DNA from: an uncultured Clostridiaceae bacterium
GTDB lineage: Bacteria; Bacillota; Clostridia; Clostridiales; Clostridiaceae
Assembly: GCA_946405135.1 (NCBI GenBank)
Contig: CAMJGD010000010.1
Location: forward strand, 45,609 to 109,608
DNA: 64,000 bases
Direction of reading: 5' to 3'
Shown piece by piece: positions 31,041 to 40,800 of this stretch (positions within the stretch are counted from its first letter, which is position 1; the number at the start of each line of letters is the position of its first letter). The translations under genes were made by a program, and so were the position numbers. The notes below the pieces were generated by a model, which was given only the letters and a program-made list of their open reading frames with translations, had not been told where the DNA came from and made no database searches.

Positions 31041-32051
31041 CTAGAATTTTATAGGGAACAATATATCCTTTATTGTAACAAGTATCATTAATACCATTAA
31101 TAAAGAAAATCCTATATAGTTTAAAGTAGCTACAATCTTATCGTTAATTTTCTTCCTAGTTATAAGTTCTATTAATAATATTACTAGCCATCCACCATCT
31201 AAAGCTGGGAAAGGTAATAAATTAAATATGGCAAGCTGCACACTTAAAATGGCTGTTAAAGATAGCAGATTCCATATTCCAGCTTTAGCTGCCGCACCTG
31301 AGACTTTTATTATAGTTAAAGGTCCGCCAATATCGTTTTTGCTGGCTTTACCTGTAAAAATTGTTTTAAGTACGCTAAATACTTCACGTATAAGCGATTT
31401 TGACTGATCAAATCCATACTTTATTCCTTGACCAAAAGAAGGATTATCAATTTTTGTTGGAGCTATACCCACCATAAACCTATTCTCTTCTATATTTTTC
31501 ATTGGAGTCACTTCAATGTCTTTAGTAATGCCTTCCCTATTAATTTGTAAAGTTAAAGTTTTACCATTGGACGTATTTATAGCAATAGCAAAATCATCCC
31601 AGGTGGATACTTTTTTATTATTAACTTTTACAATTTCATCTCCTGGCTTGATACCTACAGATTGAGCTGGAGAATTTGGAACTATTTCAGATACTTTAGG
31701 TATAAAGTATCCAGTATTTATGGAAATTATACCAAATAGAACAACAGCCAAAATTAAATTCATTATAGGACCAGCTGCAATTATGCTTATTTTTCTAAAA
31801 GGAGATTGACTTGAAAAAGCTCTTTCATCTTTTACATCTTCTTCTTCACCAAGCATTCTAACATATCCGCCTATAGGGAGAGCTTTTATTAGGTATTCTG
31901 TTTCTTTACCCTTTATTGATAAAATTTTAGGACCCATTCCTATGGAGAATTCTTCTACTTTAACACCATTTAATTTTGCTAAGGTAAAATGGCCTAGCTC
32001 ATGTCCAATTATGAGCAAACCAAAAGCCAAAAGAGCCAATAATATATACAT
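31041..32051 (-). CDS. rseP: Site-2 zinc metalloprotease RseP (RasP)
   Basis: This 336-residue M50 intramembrane protease has the HELGH zinc motif at the N-terminus, a central PDZ domain (about residues 110-190: VPNSPAQSVGIKPGDEIVKV), and the C-terminal NLLPFPALDGG motif with the third zinc ligand. There are four membrane segments. It cleaves membrane-embedded anti-sigma factors and signal-peptide remnants. It lies in the common dxr-rseP-ispG order. Confidence 0.96.
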   Translation of the reverse strand: MYILLALLAFGLLIIGHELGHFTLAKLNGVKVEEFSIGMGPKILSIKGKETEYLIKALPIGGYVRMLGEEEDVKDERAFSSQSPFRKISIIAAGPIMNLILAVVLFGIISINTGYFIPKVSEIVPNSPAQSVGIKPGDEIVKVNNKKVSTWDDFAIAINTSNGKTLTLQINREGITKDIEVTPMKNIEENRFMVGIAPTKIDNPSFGQGIKYGFDQSKSLIREVFSVLKTIFTGKASKNDIGGPLTIIKVSGAAAKAGIWNLLSLTAILSVQLAIFNLLPFPALDGGWLVILLIELITRKKINDKIVATLNYIGFSLLMVLMILVTIKDILFPIKF

Positions 32052-32064
32052 ATAAGTTTCCTCC

Positions 32065-33219
32065 TTATTTATACATGCGGTAAATATACTCTCTTACTTC
32101 TTTATCCATACTTAATATATTATCTATATTAAGTTCTAAACTAGAACCAAATTGTTCTAAGCATTTTTCTATTATAGATGGAATATCTAAAAATCCTATA
32201 TAATCATTTAAAAATAAATCTACTGCTACTTCATTAGCAGCATTTAATATGGTAGGCATTATATTCCCCTTTTTTCCTGCCTCAAAGGCCAGTTTTAAAC
32301 ATCTGAAGGTAGAAGTATCAGGTTCTTCAAAAGTAAGCTTTCCTAATTTATAAAAGTCTAACTTAGGTATCAAACACTCTTTTCTTTCTGGGTAATTTAA
32401 GGCATATTGTATAGGAAGTCTCATATCTGCAGTACCCATTTGGCCAATAATACTACCATCTTTATATTGTACCATGGAATGAATTATACTTTGGGGATGA
32501 ACAATAACCTCTATATCACTATAGTCCGCATCAAAAAACCAGTGTGCCTCTATAACCTCTAATCCTTTATTCATGAGTGTAGCAGAGTCTATAGATATTT
32601 TGCTTCCCATATTCCAGTTAGGATGTTTTAATGCATCCTCTTTTGATACATTTTTTAAGAAATCTTTGTCTTTTCCCCTGAAAGGTCCTCCTGAGGCTGT
32701 TAATAATATCTTATCTAAGGTATTATAAGGATTTCCTCTTAAACATTGAAATATAGCACTATGTTCAGAGTCCACAGGAAGGATAGAAACACCATATTCT
32801 TTAGCTAATTGCATTACAATTTCTCCAGCTACCACTAAAGTTTCTTTATTAGCTAGTGCTATGGTCTTTTTAGACTTTATTGCTTCTAAAGTAGGAATAA
32901 GTCCAATCATTCCTACTACGGAAGTAACTACTATATCTACTTCTTTTAGAGAAGCAATAGTCTTTAAGCCATCCATCCCATACAATATTTCAATAGCATA
33001 TTTTTTATTATTTACATACTCTTTTAATAATTTATAATTTTTTTCATCTGTGACAGCTACATAACCTGGTGAAAATTCTTCTATTATATTTATTGCCATT
33101 TCAAAGTTTTTGTTAAATGAAATAGCTACCAAATTGAAACTATCTTTTTCTTTTCTTACTACGTCTAAAGTTTGGGTGCCTATGGAGCCTGTGGCACCCA
33201 CAATACTAATATTTTTCAT
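32065..33219 (-). CDS. dxr: 1-deoxy-D-xylulose 5-phosphate reductoisomerase
   Basis: This 384-residue protein has the NADPH-binding start [19 protein letters not shown], the [10 protein letters not shown] motif, the [11 protein letters not shown] metal/substrate loop with GGPFRG, and [23 protein letters not shown] sequence. It makes MEP from DXP, the committed isoprenoid step and target of fosmidomycin. Normally uppS and cdsA lie directly upstream in Firmicutes; here a membrane permease gene is there instead. Confidence 0.97.
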   Translation of the reverse strand: MKNISIVGATGSIGTQTLDVVRKEKDSFNLVAISFNKNFEMAINIIEEFSPGYVAVTDEKNYKLLKEYVNNKKYAIEILYGMDGLKTIASLKEVDIVVTSVVGMIGLIPTLEAIKSKKTIALANKETLVVAGEIVMQLAKEYGVSILPVDSEHSAIFQCLRGNPYNTLDKILLTASGGPFRGKDKDFLKNVSKEDALKHPNWNMGSKISIDSATLMNKGLEVIEAHWFFDADYSDIEVIVHPQSIIHSMVQYKDGSIIGQMGTADMRLPIQYALNYPERKECLIPKLDFYKLGKLTFEEPDTSTFRCLKLAFEAGKKGNIMPTILNAANEVAVDLFLNDYIGFLDIPSIIEKCLEQFGSSLELNIDNILSMDKEVREYIYRMYK

Positions 33220-33236
33220 GAACTGTCCTCCCTAGA

Positions 33237-34214
33237 TTAATCTAAAATTAATATTTCCTTAGCTAATATTATATAAAGCGGTCCTATGAATAGACCTATA
33301 ATACCAAATATCTTCACAAATATATACATGGATATAAGGACTAATAAAGGATGTATACTCAATTTGTTACTGATAAATTTTGTCTCAAGTATCTGCCTAT
33401 TTATCTGTAAAAAAATATATAAAACTATAATACCTGCCGCCTTAAAATAATTTTTAATTATTACATTATAGGCAAACATTGGGATAAACATAATAATTGT
33501 GCCCACATAAGGTAATATATCTAATATACCACAGATAACACCCAGCATAAAAGCATTGCTTATTCGTAAAATCATAAAACCTATTATGGTTTCTAAAGTA
33601 GTAAAAAGAGCTAATATTATCTCAATAGCTAACATTTGCTTTAATATTTTCATTTTTTCTATAAAGTTATCTAAGTATTTTTTAGGTATAAAATACTTTA
33701 CGAAATTAAATATACCATATTTATCTACTAATATAAAGTAAACTGCTATATTTGCAATAAAATATGAAACTATGCCTTCCAGCGTATATTCTGCCCCTTT
33801 TTTAAACATATCTCTATTAATAATTTTATAATAATTATCGCTAAAATTATTAAAAGTTTTTTCATTAAAATTAAAATATTTTATTATTTTTTCTAAACTA
33901 TCATTTATAGAAATGTAGTCATTAACTAGATATTTAGAAGTAGAATCATAAATAAAATTGCCTACATAATAAAAGGTTATTATTAACAAAAAATTTATAA
34001 TGGAAATACTTATAATTGCAGTAACTTTATTATTGGTATTTATAATTTTAATTCTAGATAAAAACGAATTAATAGGTGTACATAAAATAGTCATTATAAC
34101 TATAATAAAAAAAGGTTTAAAATAGTTTTTAATGATTAAAGTTAGTGCACATAATACCAATAGAAGTACTAGGCACCAAAGTAATCTTTTATATTTTTCC
34201 TTCACTTTTCTCAC
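33237..34214 (-). CDS. AI-2E family (UPF0118) membrane protein
   Basis: This 325-residue polytopic protein has about eight hydrophobic segments: two near the N-terminus, a long soluble-looking loop of about 60 residues, then a C-terminal group with GIIGLFIGPLYIILAKE and the conserved GVICGILDILPYVG. That layout is typical of AI-2E/YtvI-YdbI proteins, which have been linked to autoinducer export or to Na+/H+ antiport; the substrate is not known here. The start is uncertain: GTG at 34214 has only a weak AAGCAAGTGAG region before it. It abuts dxr and may be the first gene of its operon. Confidence 0.78.
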   Translation of the reverse strand: MRKVKEKYKRLLWCLVLLLVLCALTLIIKNYFKPFFIIVIMTILCTPINSFLSRIKIINTNNKVTAIISISIINFLLIITFYYVGNFIYDSTSKYLVNDYISINDSLEKIIKYFNFNEKTFNNFSDNYYKIINRDMFKKGAEYTLEGIVSYFIANIAVYFILVDKYGIFNFVKYFIPKKYLDNFIEKMKILKQMLAIEIILALFTTLETIIGFMILRISNAFMLGVICGILDILPYVGTIIMFIPMFAYNVIIKNYFKAAGIIVLYIFLQINRQILETKFISNKLSIHPLLVLISMYIFVKIFGIIGLFIGPLYIILAKEILILD

Positions 34215-34358
34215 TTGCTTATATAAATGTTATATATATTATTATATTCTGTTAACATTTTATATATTATATTATTTTGGTTTACATTTGAATTTAGTTA
34301 ACATAATATTTGTTATGTATCTATTTTCTTTGAACATAAAAATAGACTTACTTAAATT

Positions 34359-34397
34359 AGAGGATACTGAAAAATTATAGCTTTTTCAGTATCCTCT
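34359..34397 (-). terminator. Terminator after the hydroxyacid oxidase gene
   Basis: A 16-bp perfect stem (34359-34374 with 34382-34397) with a 7-base loop has a run of A/T at the apex. It lies just past the oxidase stop. The T-run on the minus strand is modest. Confidence 0.8.
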
Positions 34398-34414
34398 TTA
34401 ATGTAAATCACTTT

Positions 34415-35428
34415 TTAATATATTATTCTTGAATTTATATCTTTTATAGATTTGCATCCAGTAAGTACCATAGCAGACTTCAATTCACTATATATGCTGT
34501 CTATGTAAGTTTTTACACCTTCACTGCCTCCTCCAAAAGAAGCTGTAACAAAAGGTCTTCCTATCAAAACTCCATCAGCACCTAAAGCTATCATCTTTAA
34601 AACATCCACACCATTTCTTACTCCGCCATCTGCCAAAATTGTAACCTTGCCTTTTACTCTTTCAGCTATTTCTGGAAGTACTTCTGCTACACCAGGTGTC
34701 TGGTCTAATACTCTTCCACCATGATTTGAAACTACAATGGCTGATACACCTGCATTTACAGCAAGTTCTGCTTCATCCGGGGTCATAATTCCTTTTAATA
34801 TAAAAGGTAATTTGCTGCTTTGAACAATTTCTCTTATTTCATCTACTGTTTTAGGTTCTACCGGCTTTCCATGCATAGCTAGTGTTATAAGTCCTGCCGC
34901 ATCTATATCCATACCTACTGCAAATGCTCCTGCTTCCTCTGCCTTTTTAATATTTTCAATAACATTTTTATTTTCCCAAGGCTTTATTATTGCAATTCCA
35001 TTACCGCCAAATTTTTTAAGCTGTTCTAAATTCGTAAGAAGAAATGAATCTACTGCGGTATCTCCTACCATAGGATATATACCTGCCTTTAAGCATCCAT
35101 CTATTACCCATTCAATATATTCTTCTTCGCTAAACTTTCCGCCCATATTTAATGTGGTTCCAGATACAGGTGCTGCAAATACTGGTATTCTCATTTTCAT
35201 ACCAAACATTTCAATGGAGGTGTCAGGATTTTTTGCATCATGTATAACTCTCATATTCAATTTATAGGAAGCTAAAGACTCTACATTCTCCATAAATGCT
35301 TCTCCTGTCACTTTTCCTCCCATACCCGGTACTTCTCCTGCACAGGCTTTTCCATTACAAACTGGACAAACTCTACAGCTGCCATTTAAATTTTCTCTAG
35401 CATTTTTTAATATTTCTTTATAATCCAT
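34415..35428 (-). CDS. FMN-dependent alpha-hydroxyacid oxidase/dehydrogenase with N-terminal cysteine cluster
   Basis: This 337-residue protein has a TIM barrel of the lactate oxidase/glycolate oxidase family: the IVVSNHGGRVLD active-site motif with the catalytic histidine, ILADGGVRNGVDVLKMIALG, and GRPFV. Unusually, residues 18-29 read CRVCPVCNGKAC, giving four closely spaced cysteines (18, 21, 24, 29) that could bind iron-sulfur or zinc. Such cysteine-bearing forms are annotated in anaerobic clostridia. The electron acceptor is probably not oxygen in an anaerobe. Substrate (lactate or another hydroxyacid) is unknown. AGGGGG precedes the ATG. Confidence 0.85.
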   Translation of the reverse strand: MDYKEILKNARENLNGSCRVCPVCNGKACAGEVPGMGGKVTGEAFMENVESLASYKLNMRVIHDAKNPDTSIEMFGMKMRIPVFAAPVSGTTLNMGGKFSEEEYIEWVIDGCLKAGIYPMVGDTAVDSFLLTNLEQLKKFGGNGIAIIKPWENKNVIENIKKAEEAGAFAVGMDIDAAGLITLAMHGKPVEPKTVDEIREIVQSSKLPFILKGIMTPDEAELAVNAGVSAIVVSNHGGRVLDQTPGVAEVLPEIAERVKGKVTILADGGVRNGVDVLKMIALGADGVLIGRPFVTASFGGGSEGVKTYIDSIYSELKSAMVLTGCKSIKDINSRIIY

Positions 35429-35459
35429 ATAAATTCCCCCTAGGCTCTATATAAAATCT

Positions 35460-35903
35460 TTACTTTAAATTTTCATTTAATATTTCTATGCCATTTTTAA
35501 ATAGAAGCTCTGCGGTTACTCCTCTGCCCGCTGTTTTATTTCCACTAAAGCTTCCGTCATATATGAAATTACTTCCACAGGAAGGACTATTTTCTTTAAG
35601 TATTGCTTTTGCTATATTTAAAGCTTTTGCTATTTTTAAAGTTTCCTCTGCACCCTTAATAAAATACTTTGTACAGTCTGTACCATCTTTTAATACCACT
35701 TTAGCTTCTCCTGTTAAAACATCTTTCCCAGTACCGCTGCATATTTCACTGGCTGCTCTAGGAGTAGGAAGTCCACCTAATTGTTCTGGGCATACAGGTA
35801 TAGCTTTACCCTCCTTTAATAGGTCTAAAATGGGCTTAACCAAATTATTTCCTCCATTATATTTACAATCTATACCACAAAGACAAGCACTAACCAGAAT
35901 CAT
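35460..35903 (-). CDS. DUF523 family protein
   Basis: This protein of 147 residues opens ILVSACLCGIDCKYNGGNN and contains IPVCPEQLGGLPTPR and KENSPSCGSNFIYDG. These are the conserved cysteine-rich motifs of DUF523 (YbbK-like). The cysteines (CLCGIDC, CPEQ, SPSCG) suggest metal or thiol chemistry, and no reaction is established. The ATG at 35903 is supported by AAGGAGAG 6 bases upstream. It follows mutS2 with a 13-base gap and probably shares its transcript. Confidence 0.88.
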   Translation of the reverse strand: MILVSACLCGIDCKYNGGNNLVKPILDLLKEGKAIPVCPEQLGGLPTPRAASEICSGTGKDVLTGEAKVVLKDGTDCTKYFIKGAEETLKIAKALNIAKAILKENSPSCGSNFIYDGSFSGNKTAGRGVTAELLFKNGIEILNENLK

Positions 35904-35916
35904 TTTAAACTCTCCT

Positions 35917-38271
35917 TTATTTAAGTTCAACTATAGTTACTCCATTTCCACCTTCACCATATTCACCTAATCTATAATTTTTAACATGAGGATGAGATCT
36001 TAACATATCTGTTATAGCTTTTCTTAATATGCCGCTACCCTTTCCATGTATCAAAGAAACCTCCCCAAGACCACCTAGGTATGCTTCATCAAGATACTTG
36101 TCAGCATTATAACAAGCTTCCTCCGCATCCATTCCTCTTAAATCTACAGAACTGCTTACATTTTTAAGCTTTAAATTCATACCCTTTTTTCTAATCTTTT
36201 TTTCTTCTTTAGAGGATTTTGATTTTCTTAAATCTTTTAATTTAACATTTACTTTCATAATACCTGCCTGAACCTGAACTTCTCCTTTACTATCTGCCAT
36301 AGATAATATTATTACCTTCTGATTTAAAGATGGTAAAAAAGCTTCCATACCAGGCTTAATATCTTTTAATTCTTCTCCTTCATCTTTAACTACATCAAAT
36401 TTTTCTTCATGCTTTTCAAGATTATCTTTAAGCTTCTTTCTATATCCTTCCAACTTTTGTCTAGCTTCAGAAGAATATCCTATCTTTTCTAGTTCTCTCA
36501 TGTTTTTTAAAATTTCATCTGATTGAGCTTTAGCCTCTCTTATAATATATTTAGCTTCTCTTCTTGCCTCTATTAATTCTTTTTCTCTTGCTTTTTGAAG
36601 ATTATATAGTTTTTCTTCATATTTTTGTTTTAAACTTTCCATATCCTGTTTTATTATTTCTGCTTCCCTTGCATCTTTTTCTGCTTTTATACTTTTATTT
36701 TGCAGATTTTGAATTAAATCTTCAAATTCAAGAGTATCTTTAGAAATTAATTTTTTTGCATCACCTATAATATGTTCTTGAAGTCCAAGCCTCCTTGATA
36801 TTTCAAAAGCATTGGATTTCCCAGGTATACCTATTAATAATCTATAAGTAGGTCTTAAAGTTTCTACATCAAATTCTACAGAAGCATTTTCTACTCCATT
36901 GGTTTTTAAAGCATAAGCCTTAAGTTCACTGTAGTGGGTAGTTGCTATTATCTTTACATGCTTTTCTCTTAAGTTTTCAAGGATAGAGATGGCAAGAGCA
37001 GCCCCTTCAGTAGGATCCGTCCCCGCTCCAAGTTCGTCAAATAAAACTAAAGAATTTTCATCAGCTTTTTCAATGATTTTTACTATATTAGTCATATGAG
37101 ATGAAAATGTAGAGAGACTTTGCTCTATACTTTGTTCATCTCCAATATCTGCAAATACTTCCTTATAGAAACTTACAGAAGAGTGCTCTTTAGCTGGTAT
37201 GAGTATTCCGCTCATAGCCATAATATGGAGAAGTCCTACAGTTTTCAAAGTTACAGTCTTTCCTCCTGTATTTGGCCCCGTAATTATAAGAGATGTAAAT
37301 TCATTTCCAAGGTATATATTAGAAGGTACCACTATTTTAGGGTCTATAAGAGGATGCTTACCCTCTATTATGTCAAAACTTCCATCTTCATTTACAGTAG
37401 GACATATTGCATTGATAAAGCTTCCATATTTAGCTTTTGCAAAAATAAAGTCTAACTCCCACAATATATTTGCATTGTTTCTTATAGATACTATATGCTC
37501 ATAAACTTTAGCAGCAAGTTCAGATAATATTCTTTCTACTTCAGCTTTTTCTTTTAGCATGAGTTCTTTTATTTCATTATTAAGATTTACAAGACTCATA
37601 GGTTCAATAAATAAAGTAGCTCCTGATGCACTCTGATCATGTACAAGACCTGGCACAAAACTTTTATTTTCTGACTTTACAGGAATAACATACCTATCTC
37701 CTCTTATAGTGTATATATTATCTTGAAGATACTTTGCATTGCTTCTCATTATAGAATTAACTTTATCCTTAATAGAACTATTTTTTTCTTTTAATGACTT
37801 TCTTATATTAAAAAGCTTATCACTAGCTCTATCTGAAATTTCATCTTCACTTATTATTATATAAAGTATTTCATCTTCTAGCCTCTTTATAGGAATTAGT
37901 CCTTCACAAAGATCTTCTATAATAGGAAAAGCTTCTTCTTCATCCTTTCTGCTTAAATATTCTTTAAATCTTCTTGAACATCTAAGCATTTGAGCTATCT
38001 TTAATAGCTGTCCTGCTACTACTCCTGCTCCTTTTTCAATTCTGCTTATACTGTCTCTTACATCATACAAACCTTCAAAAGGGGGTGTTCCCTTTTTAGA
38101 GATAAGTATTAAGGCTTCCTTGGTTTCTAATAAATGCTGTCTTACCTCATAAACATTGTCATAAGGCTTTAATTCATCTATTAGCTCTTTTGCAGCAGAT
38201 GTTGCTACATATTTTTTAATTTGTTCTTTTATTTTATTAAATTCTAATATATTAATAGATTTTTCATTCAT
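35917..38271 (-). CDS. mutS2: MutS2 family ATPase with Smr domain
   Basis: This 784-residue protein has core and lever domains, the ATPase Walker A ITGPNTGGKTVTLKTVG, Walker B LVLFDELGAGTDPTEGAAL, a long coiled coil (about 510-620), a KOW-like linker, and a C-terminal Smr nuclease domain with SVDLRGMDAEEA and SLIHGKGSGILR. There is no mismatch-recognition domain I. Homologues suppress homologous recombination, and B. subtilis MutS2 (RqcU) also splits collided ribosomes. It follows the U32 gene and precedes the DUF523 gene. Confidence 0.97.
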   Translation of the reverse strand: MNEKSINILEFNKIKEQIKKYVATSAAKELIDELKPYDNVYEVRQHLLETKEALILISKKGTPPFEGLYDVRDSISRIEKGAGVVAGQLLKIAQMLRCSRRFKEYLSRKDEEEAFPIIEDLCEGLIPIKRLEDEILYIIISEDEISDRASDKLFNIRKSLKEKNSSIKDKVNSIMRSNAKYLQDNIYTIRGDRYVIPVKSENKSFVPGLVHDQSASGATLFIEPMSLVNLNNEIKELMLKEKAEVERILSELAAKVYEHIVSIRNNANILWELDFIFAKAKYGSFINAICPTVNEDGSFDIIEGKHPLIDPKIVVPSNIYLGNEFTSLIITGPNTGGKTVTLKTVGLLHIMAMSGILIPAKEHSSVSFYKEVFADIGDEQSIEQSLSTFSSHMTNIVKIIEKADENSLVLFDELGAGTDPTEGAALAISILENLREKHVKIIATTHYSELKAYALKTNGVENASVEFDVETLRPTYRLLIGIPGKSNAFEISRRLGLQEHIIGDAKKLISKDTLEFEDLIQNLQNKSIKAEKDAREAEIIKQDMESLKQKYEEKLYNLQKAREKELIEARREAKYIIREAKAQSDEILKNMRELEKIGYSSEARQKLEGYRKKLKDNLEKHEEKFDVVKDEGEELKDIKPGMEAFLPSLNQKVIILSMADSKGEVQVQAGIMKVNVKLKDLRKSKSSKEEKKIRKKGMNLKLKNVSSSVDLRGMDAEEACYNADKYLDEAYLGGLGEVSLIHGKGSGILRKAITDMLRSHPHVKNYRLGEYGEGGNGVTIVELK

Positions 38272-38292
38272 AGCCTACAGTCCCTTCAATAT

Positions 38293-40665
38293 TTATTCTA
38301 CCCCTCTTTTATAGTGTCCTCTTGTATATTCAGAAAAATCTTCATTCCAAACTCCTTTTAATGCAGCTTCTATAATTAATTTAGTATTAGCATAATCTTC
38401 ATCAATAAAATCCATTCTAAAAGAGTTTACTCCTAAACTTTCTATATCTTCTTTATTATCTATAAGATTAATAGGAGATGAATTGTATATATAGCTTCTG
38501 CAAAATTTATCGGTTTTTACTACAAACTTTTCATTTTTTCTGTCTTTAAGAAGGAACTCTCCTCTCATACATTCACCACTGCACTTTTTTGCTTTAGATT
38601 TACCTCCCATTACACTTCCAATAGGGCAGTATTCACTTACCATTAGCTCAGCTCTCCCATAAATAAGCATTTGACAAGGCAAATTGCTTTCTTTTAATAG
38701 TTCTTTTATTTCTTTTCTATTTAACTCTAGGCTCAGGCAGTTAAAATAAGTATAATCCTTAAAGAAAGTTAAAGCATATTTGTTAAATATATTAAGCTTG
38801 TAATCACCTATTATATTGATTTTGCCCCTATATTTTCTTATAATGCCTAAATTGGCGGTAACTATTCCTTTTATATAAGGTTCATTTCTTTCTATGAAAT
38901 CACATACTTCACTAAACTCTTCCTTTATTATATTAGGTATCTTTAAATATAAATTTTTATGGCTTATATTTTTAATTTCTTTTTCTTCTAATGCATCATA
39001 ACCTCTATAAAAACAGTTTAATATTATAGCTTCTACTTCTGATTCTAAAGCTGCTTTAAGTTGATCTCTTGTACTTACTGTTACCATAAACTTTAAGATT
39101 TTTAAAGCATTTTCTGATTGCTTGATTTTTAAAACCTCTTTAAGTTCTATAGCCTTAGCAGATTCATAATCTCTTCTATAAGAAGCTATTATATCCTGTA
39201 AAATTTCATCCATAAGCTGTCGCCTTAAAGCATTAATAGCTGAAATAGGTATAAATCCCTCTTCATATAAAACAAATTTAATATCTTTTATTTTAAAAGG
39301 AGTATCTTTGGTTTTCCTTAGATTTTCTTCTATCTTTTCCTTTGTCACAGCTCTTCTTAATGCTTTTTGCACTACTTTTCCTGAAACTTCATAAATTTTT
39401 TCATGATAATATGCTTTTAATTTAAAGGGTTTATCTATTTCATAATATACGTCTAGATCTATATCTATTTTAATATAATAAGGATTTTTATAATAATCTT
39501 CATAATATTTCATTAAGTTTGAATCATAAGTTTTAAATAAAATATCATTTTTGGAATAATCTAAAGGATATATTTTTACTCTATCACCTTTTACAGCTTT
39601 AGAAAGCTCTTTACCATTTAAAATTATTTTTGATATGGTAAATCCACCTTCTCCATTTCTAATACCATCACCTTTATTAATATCCTCTTCTAAAGTTATG
39701 TTTAAATCTTTATCTGCTTTTCCTATGCATATTCCTGTATTTTTTGGGAAAGAGTAAGCCATCATAGCATTACCTTCATTACTATAAAGATAAGCACTAG
39801 AAAATCCTTCCCTATTAAAAAGCTGCAAAAGTTCTTTTTTACTCTGTAAGGTGTTTAAAATTTTACCCTGTTCATAATATTTATCTATAGATTTTCTGTA
39901 GTTATGTACTACTCCTGCAACATATTCTGGTCTTTTCATTCTTCCTTCAATTTTAAGTGAATAGGCTCCGCTTTCCAGTATATCTTCTATATTATCAATA
40001 GTACACATATCTTTAGGACTTAAAATATAAGCACTCTTTTCTTCACCACTACTCTTATTAATAAGAGTATAAGGAAGCCTGCAAGGTTGAGCACACCTTC
40101 CCCTATTCCCACTTCTTCCGCCTATTAAGCTGCTCATAAGACACTGACCTGAATAACATATACACAATGCTCCATGAATAAAAATTTCTGTTTCTATATT
40201 TAAATCTTTTGATATATATTTTATTTCATTTAAAGATAATTCTCGAGATAATACAATTCGGCTAAATCCAGATTCTTTTAAAAATAGTGCCCCTTCTCCA
40301 TTATGAATAGTCATCTGAGTGGAAGCATGTAATTCAAATTTGGGGAAAAATTTTTTTATGCAGTAAAATGCTCCCAAATCCTGTATTATTAATGCATCTA
40401 CTCCTATTTCATATAAAAATTTTACATACTCTATAACTTCTTTCATCTCATTACTTTTTATAAGAGTATTAATAGTAATATATACTTTAACTCCATATAA
40501 ATGAGCGTAATCTACAGCATCTTTTAATTCATTATCATCAAAGTTAGAAGCATAAGCTCTTGCAGAAAACCTGCTTCCACCCATATATACTGCATCTGCT
40601 CCAGAATTTATAGCTGCATATAGGCTCTCCATACTTCCAGCCGGTGCTAATAGTTCAACTTTCAT
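38293..40665 (-). CDS. U32 family peptidase (RlhA/TrhP-like, two-domain)
   Basis: This 790-residue protein begins ELLAPAGSMESLYAAINSGADAVYMGG and contains EIFIHGALCICYSGQCLMSSLIGGRSGNRGRCAQPCR-type sequence, the U32 signature with a cluster of cysteines, then a DUF3656 domain and a second U32-like half (CPIGSVMGG...CSGECMRG). Long U32 proteins hydroxylate RNA bases (E. coli RlhA on 23S rRNA, TrhP on tRNA) together with iron-sulfur or prephenate chemistry; the older name is collagenase. The exact RNA target is not determinable here. Its own promoter is at 40716-40743. Confidence 0.9.
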   Translation of the reverse strand: MKVELLAPAGSMESLYAAINSGADAVYMGGSRFSARAYASNFDDNELKDAVDYAHLYGVKVYITINTLIKSNEMKEVIEYVKFLYEIGVDALIIQDLGAFYCIKKFFPKFELHASTQMTIHNGEGALFLKESGFSRIVLSRELSLNEIKYISKDLNIETEIFIHGALCICYSGQCLMSSLIGGRSGNRGRCAQPCRLPYTLINKSSGEEKSAYILSPKDMCTIDNIEDILESGAYSLKIEGRMKRPEYVAGVVHNYRKSIDKYYEQGKILNTLQSKKELLQLFNREGFSSAYLYSNEGNAMMAYSFPKNTGICIGKADKDLNITLEEDINKGDGIRNGEGGFTISKIILNGKELSKAVKGDRVKIYPLDYSKNDILFKTYDSNLMKYYEDYYKNPYYIKIDIDLDVYYEIDKPFKLKAYYHEKIYEVSGKVVQKALRRAVTKEKIEENLRKTKDTPFKIKDIKFVLYEEGFIPISAINALRRQLMDEILQDIIASYRRDYESAKAIELKEVLKIKQSENALKILKFMVTVSTRDQLKAALESEVEAIILNCFYRGYDALEEKEIKNISHKNLYLKIPNIIKEEFSEVCDFIERNEPYIKGIVTANLGIIRKYRGKINIIGDYKLNIFNKYALTFFKDYTYFNCLSLELNRKEIKELLKESNLPCQMLIYGRAELMVSEYCPIGSVMGGKSKAKKCSGECMRGEFLLKDRKNEKFVVKTDKFCRSYIYNSSPINLIDNKEDIESLGVNSFRMDFIDEDYANTKLIIEAALKGVWNEDFSEYTRGHYKRGVE

Positions 40666-40715
40666 ATTTTACTCCTCGCTTTTATGCATTTTAATAACAA
40701 TTAATACTAAATTAT

Positions 40716-40743
40716 ATTATACCCTATATTGTTTCAATATCAA
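40716..40743 (-). promoter_or_regulatory. Sigma-A promoter of the U32-mutS2 unit
   Basis: TTGATA (40738-40743), a 16-base spacer and TATAAT (40716-40721) on the minus strand lie about 50 bases before the U32 gene. Confidence 0.7.
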
Positions 40744-40766
40744 TTATAAATATAACTATTAAAATG

Positions 40767-40800
40767 AACACCTCATGTAATGTAAATTACATGAGGTGTT
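40767..40800 (-). terminator. Terminator after zapA
   Basis: A 15-bp perfect stem (40767-40781 with 40786-40800) with a 4-base loop begins at the last base of the zapA stop codon. The minus-strand tail is TCATTTTAATAG. Confidence 0.8.
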
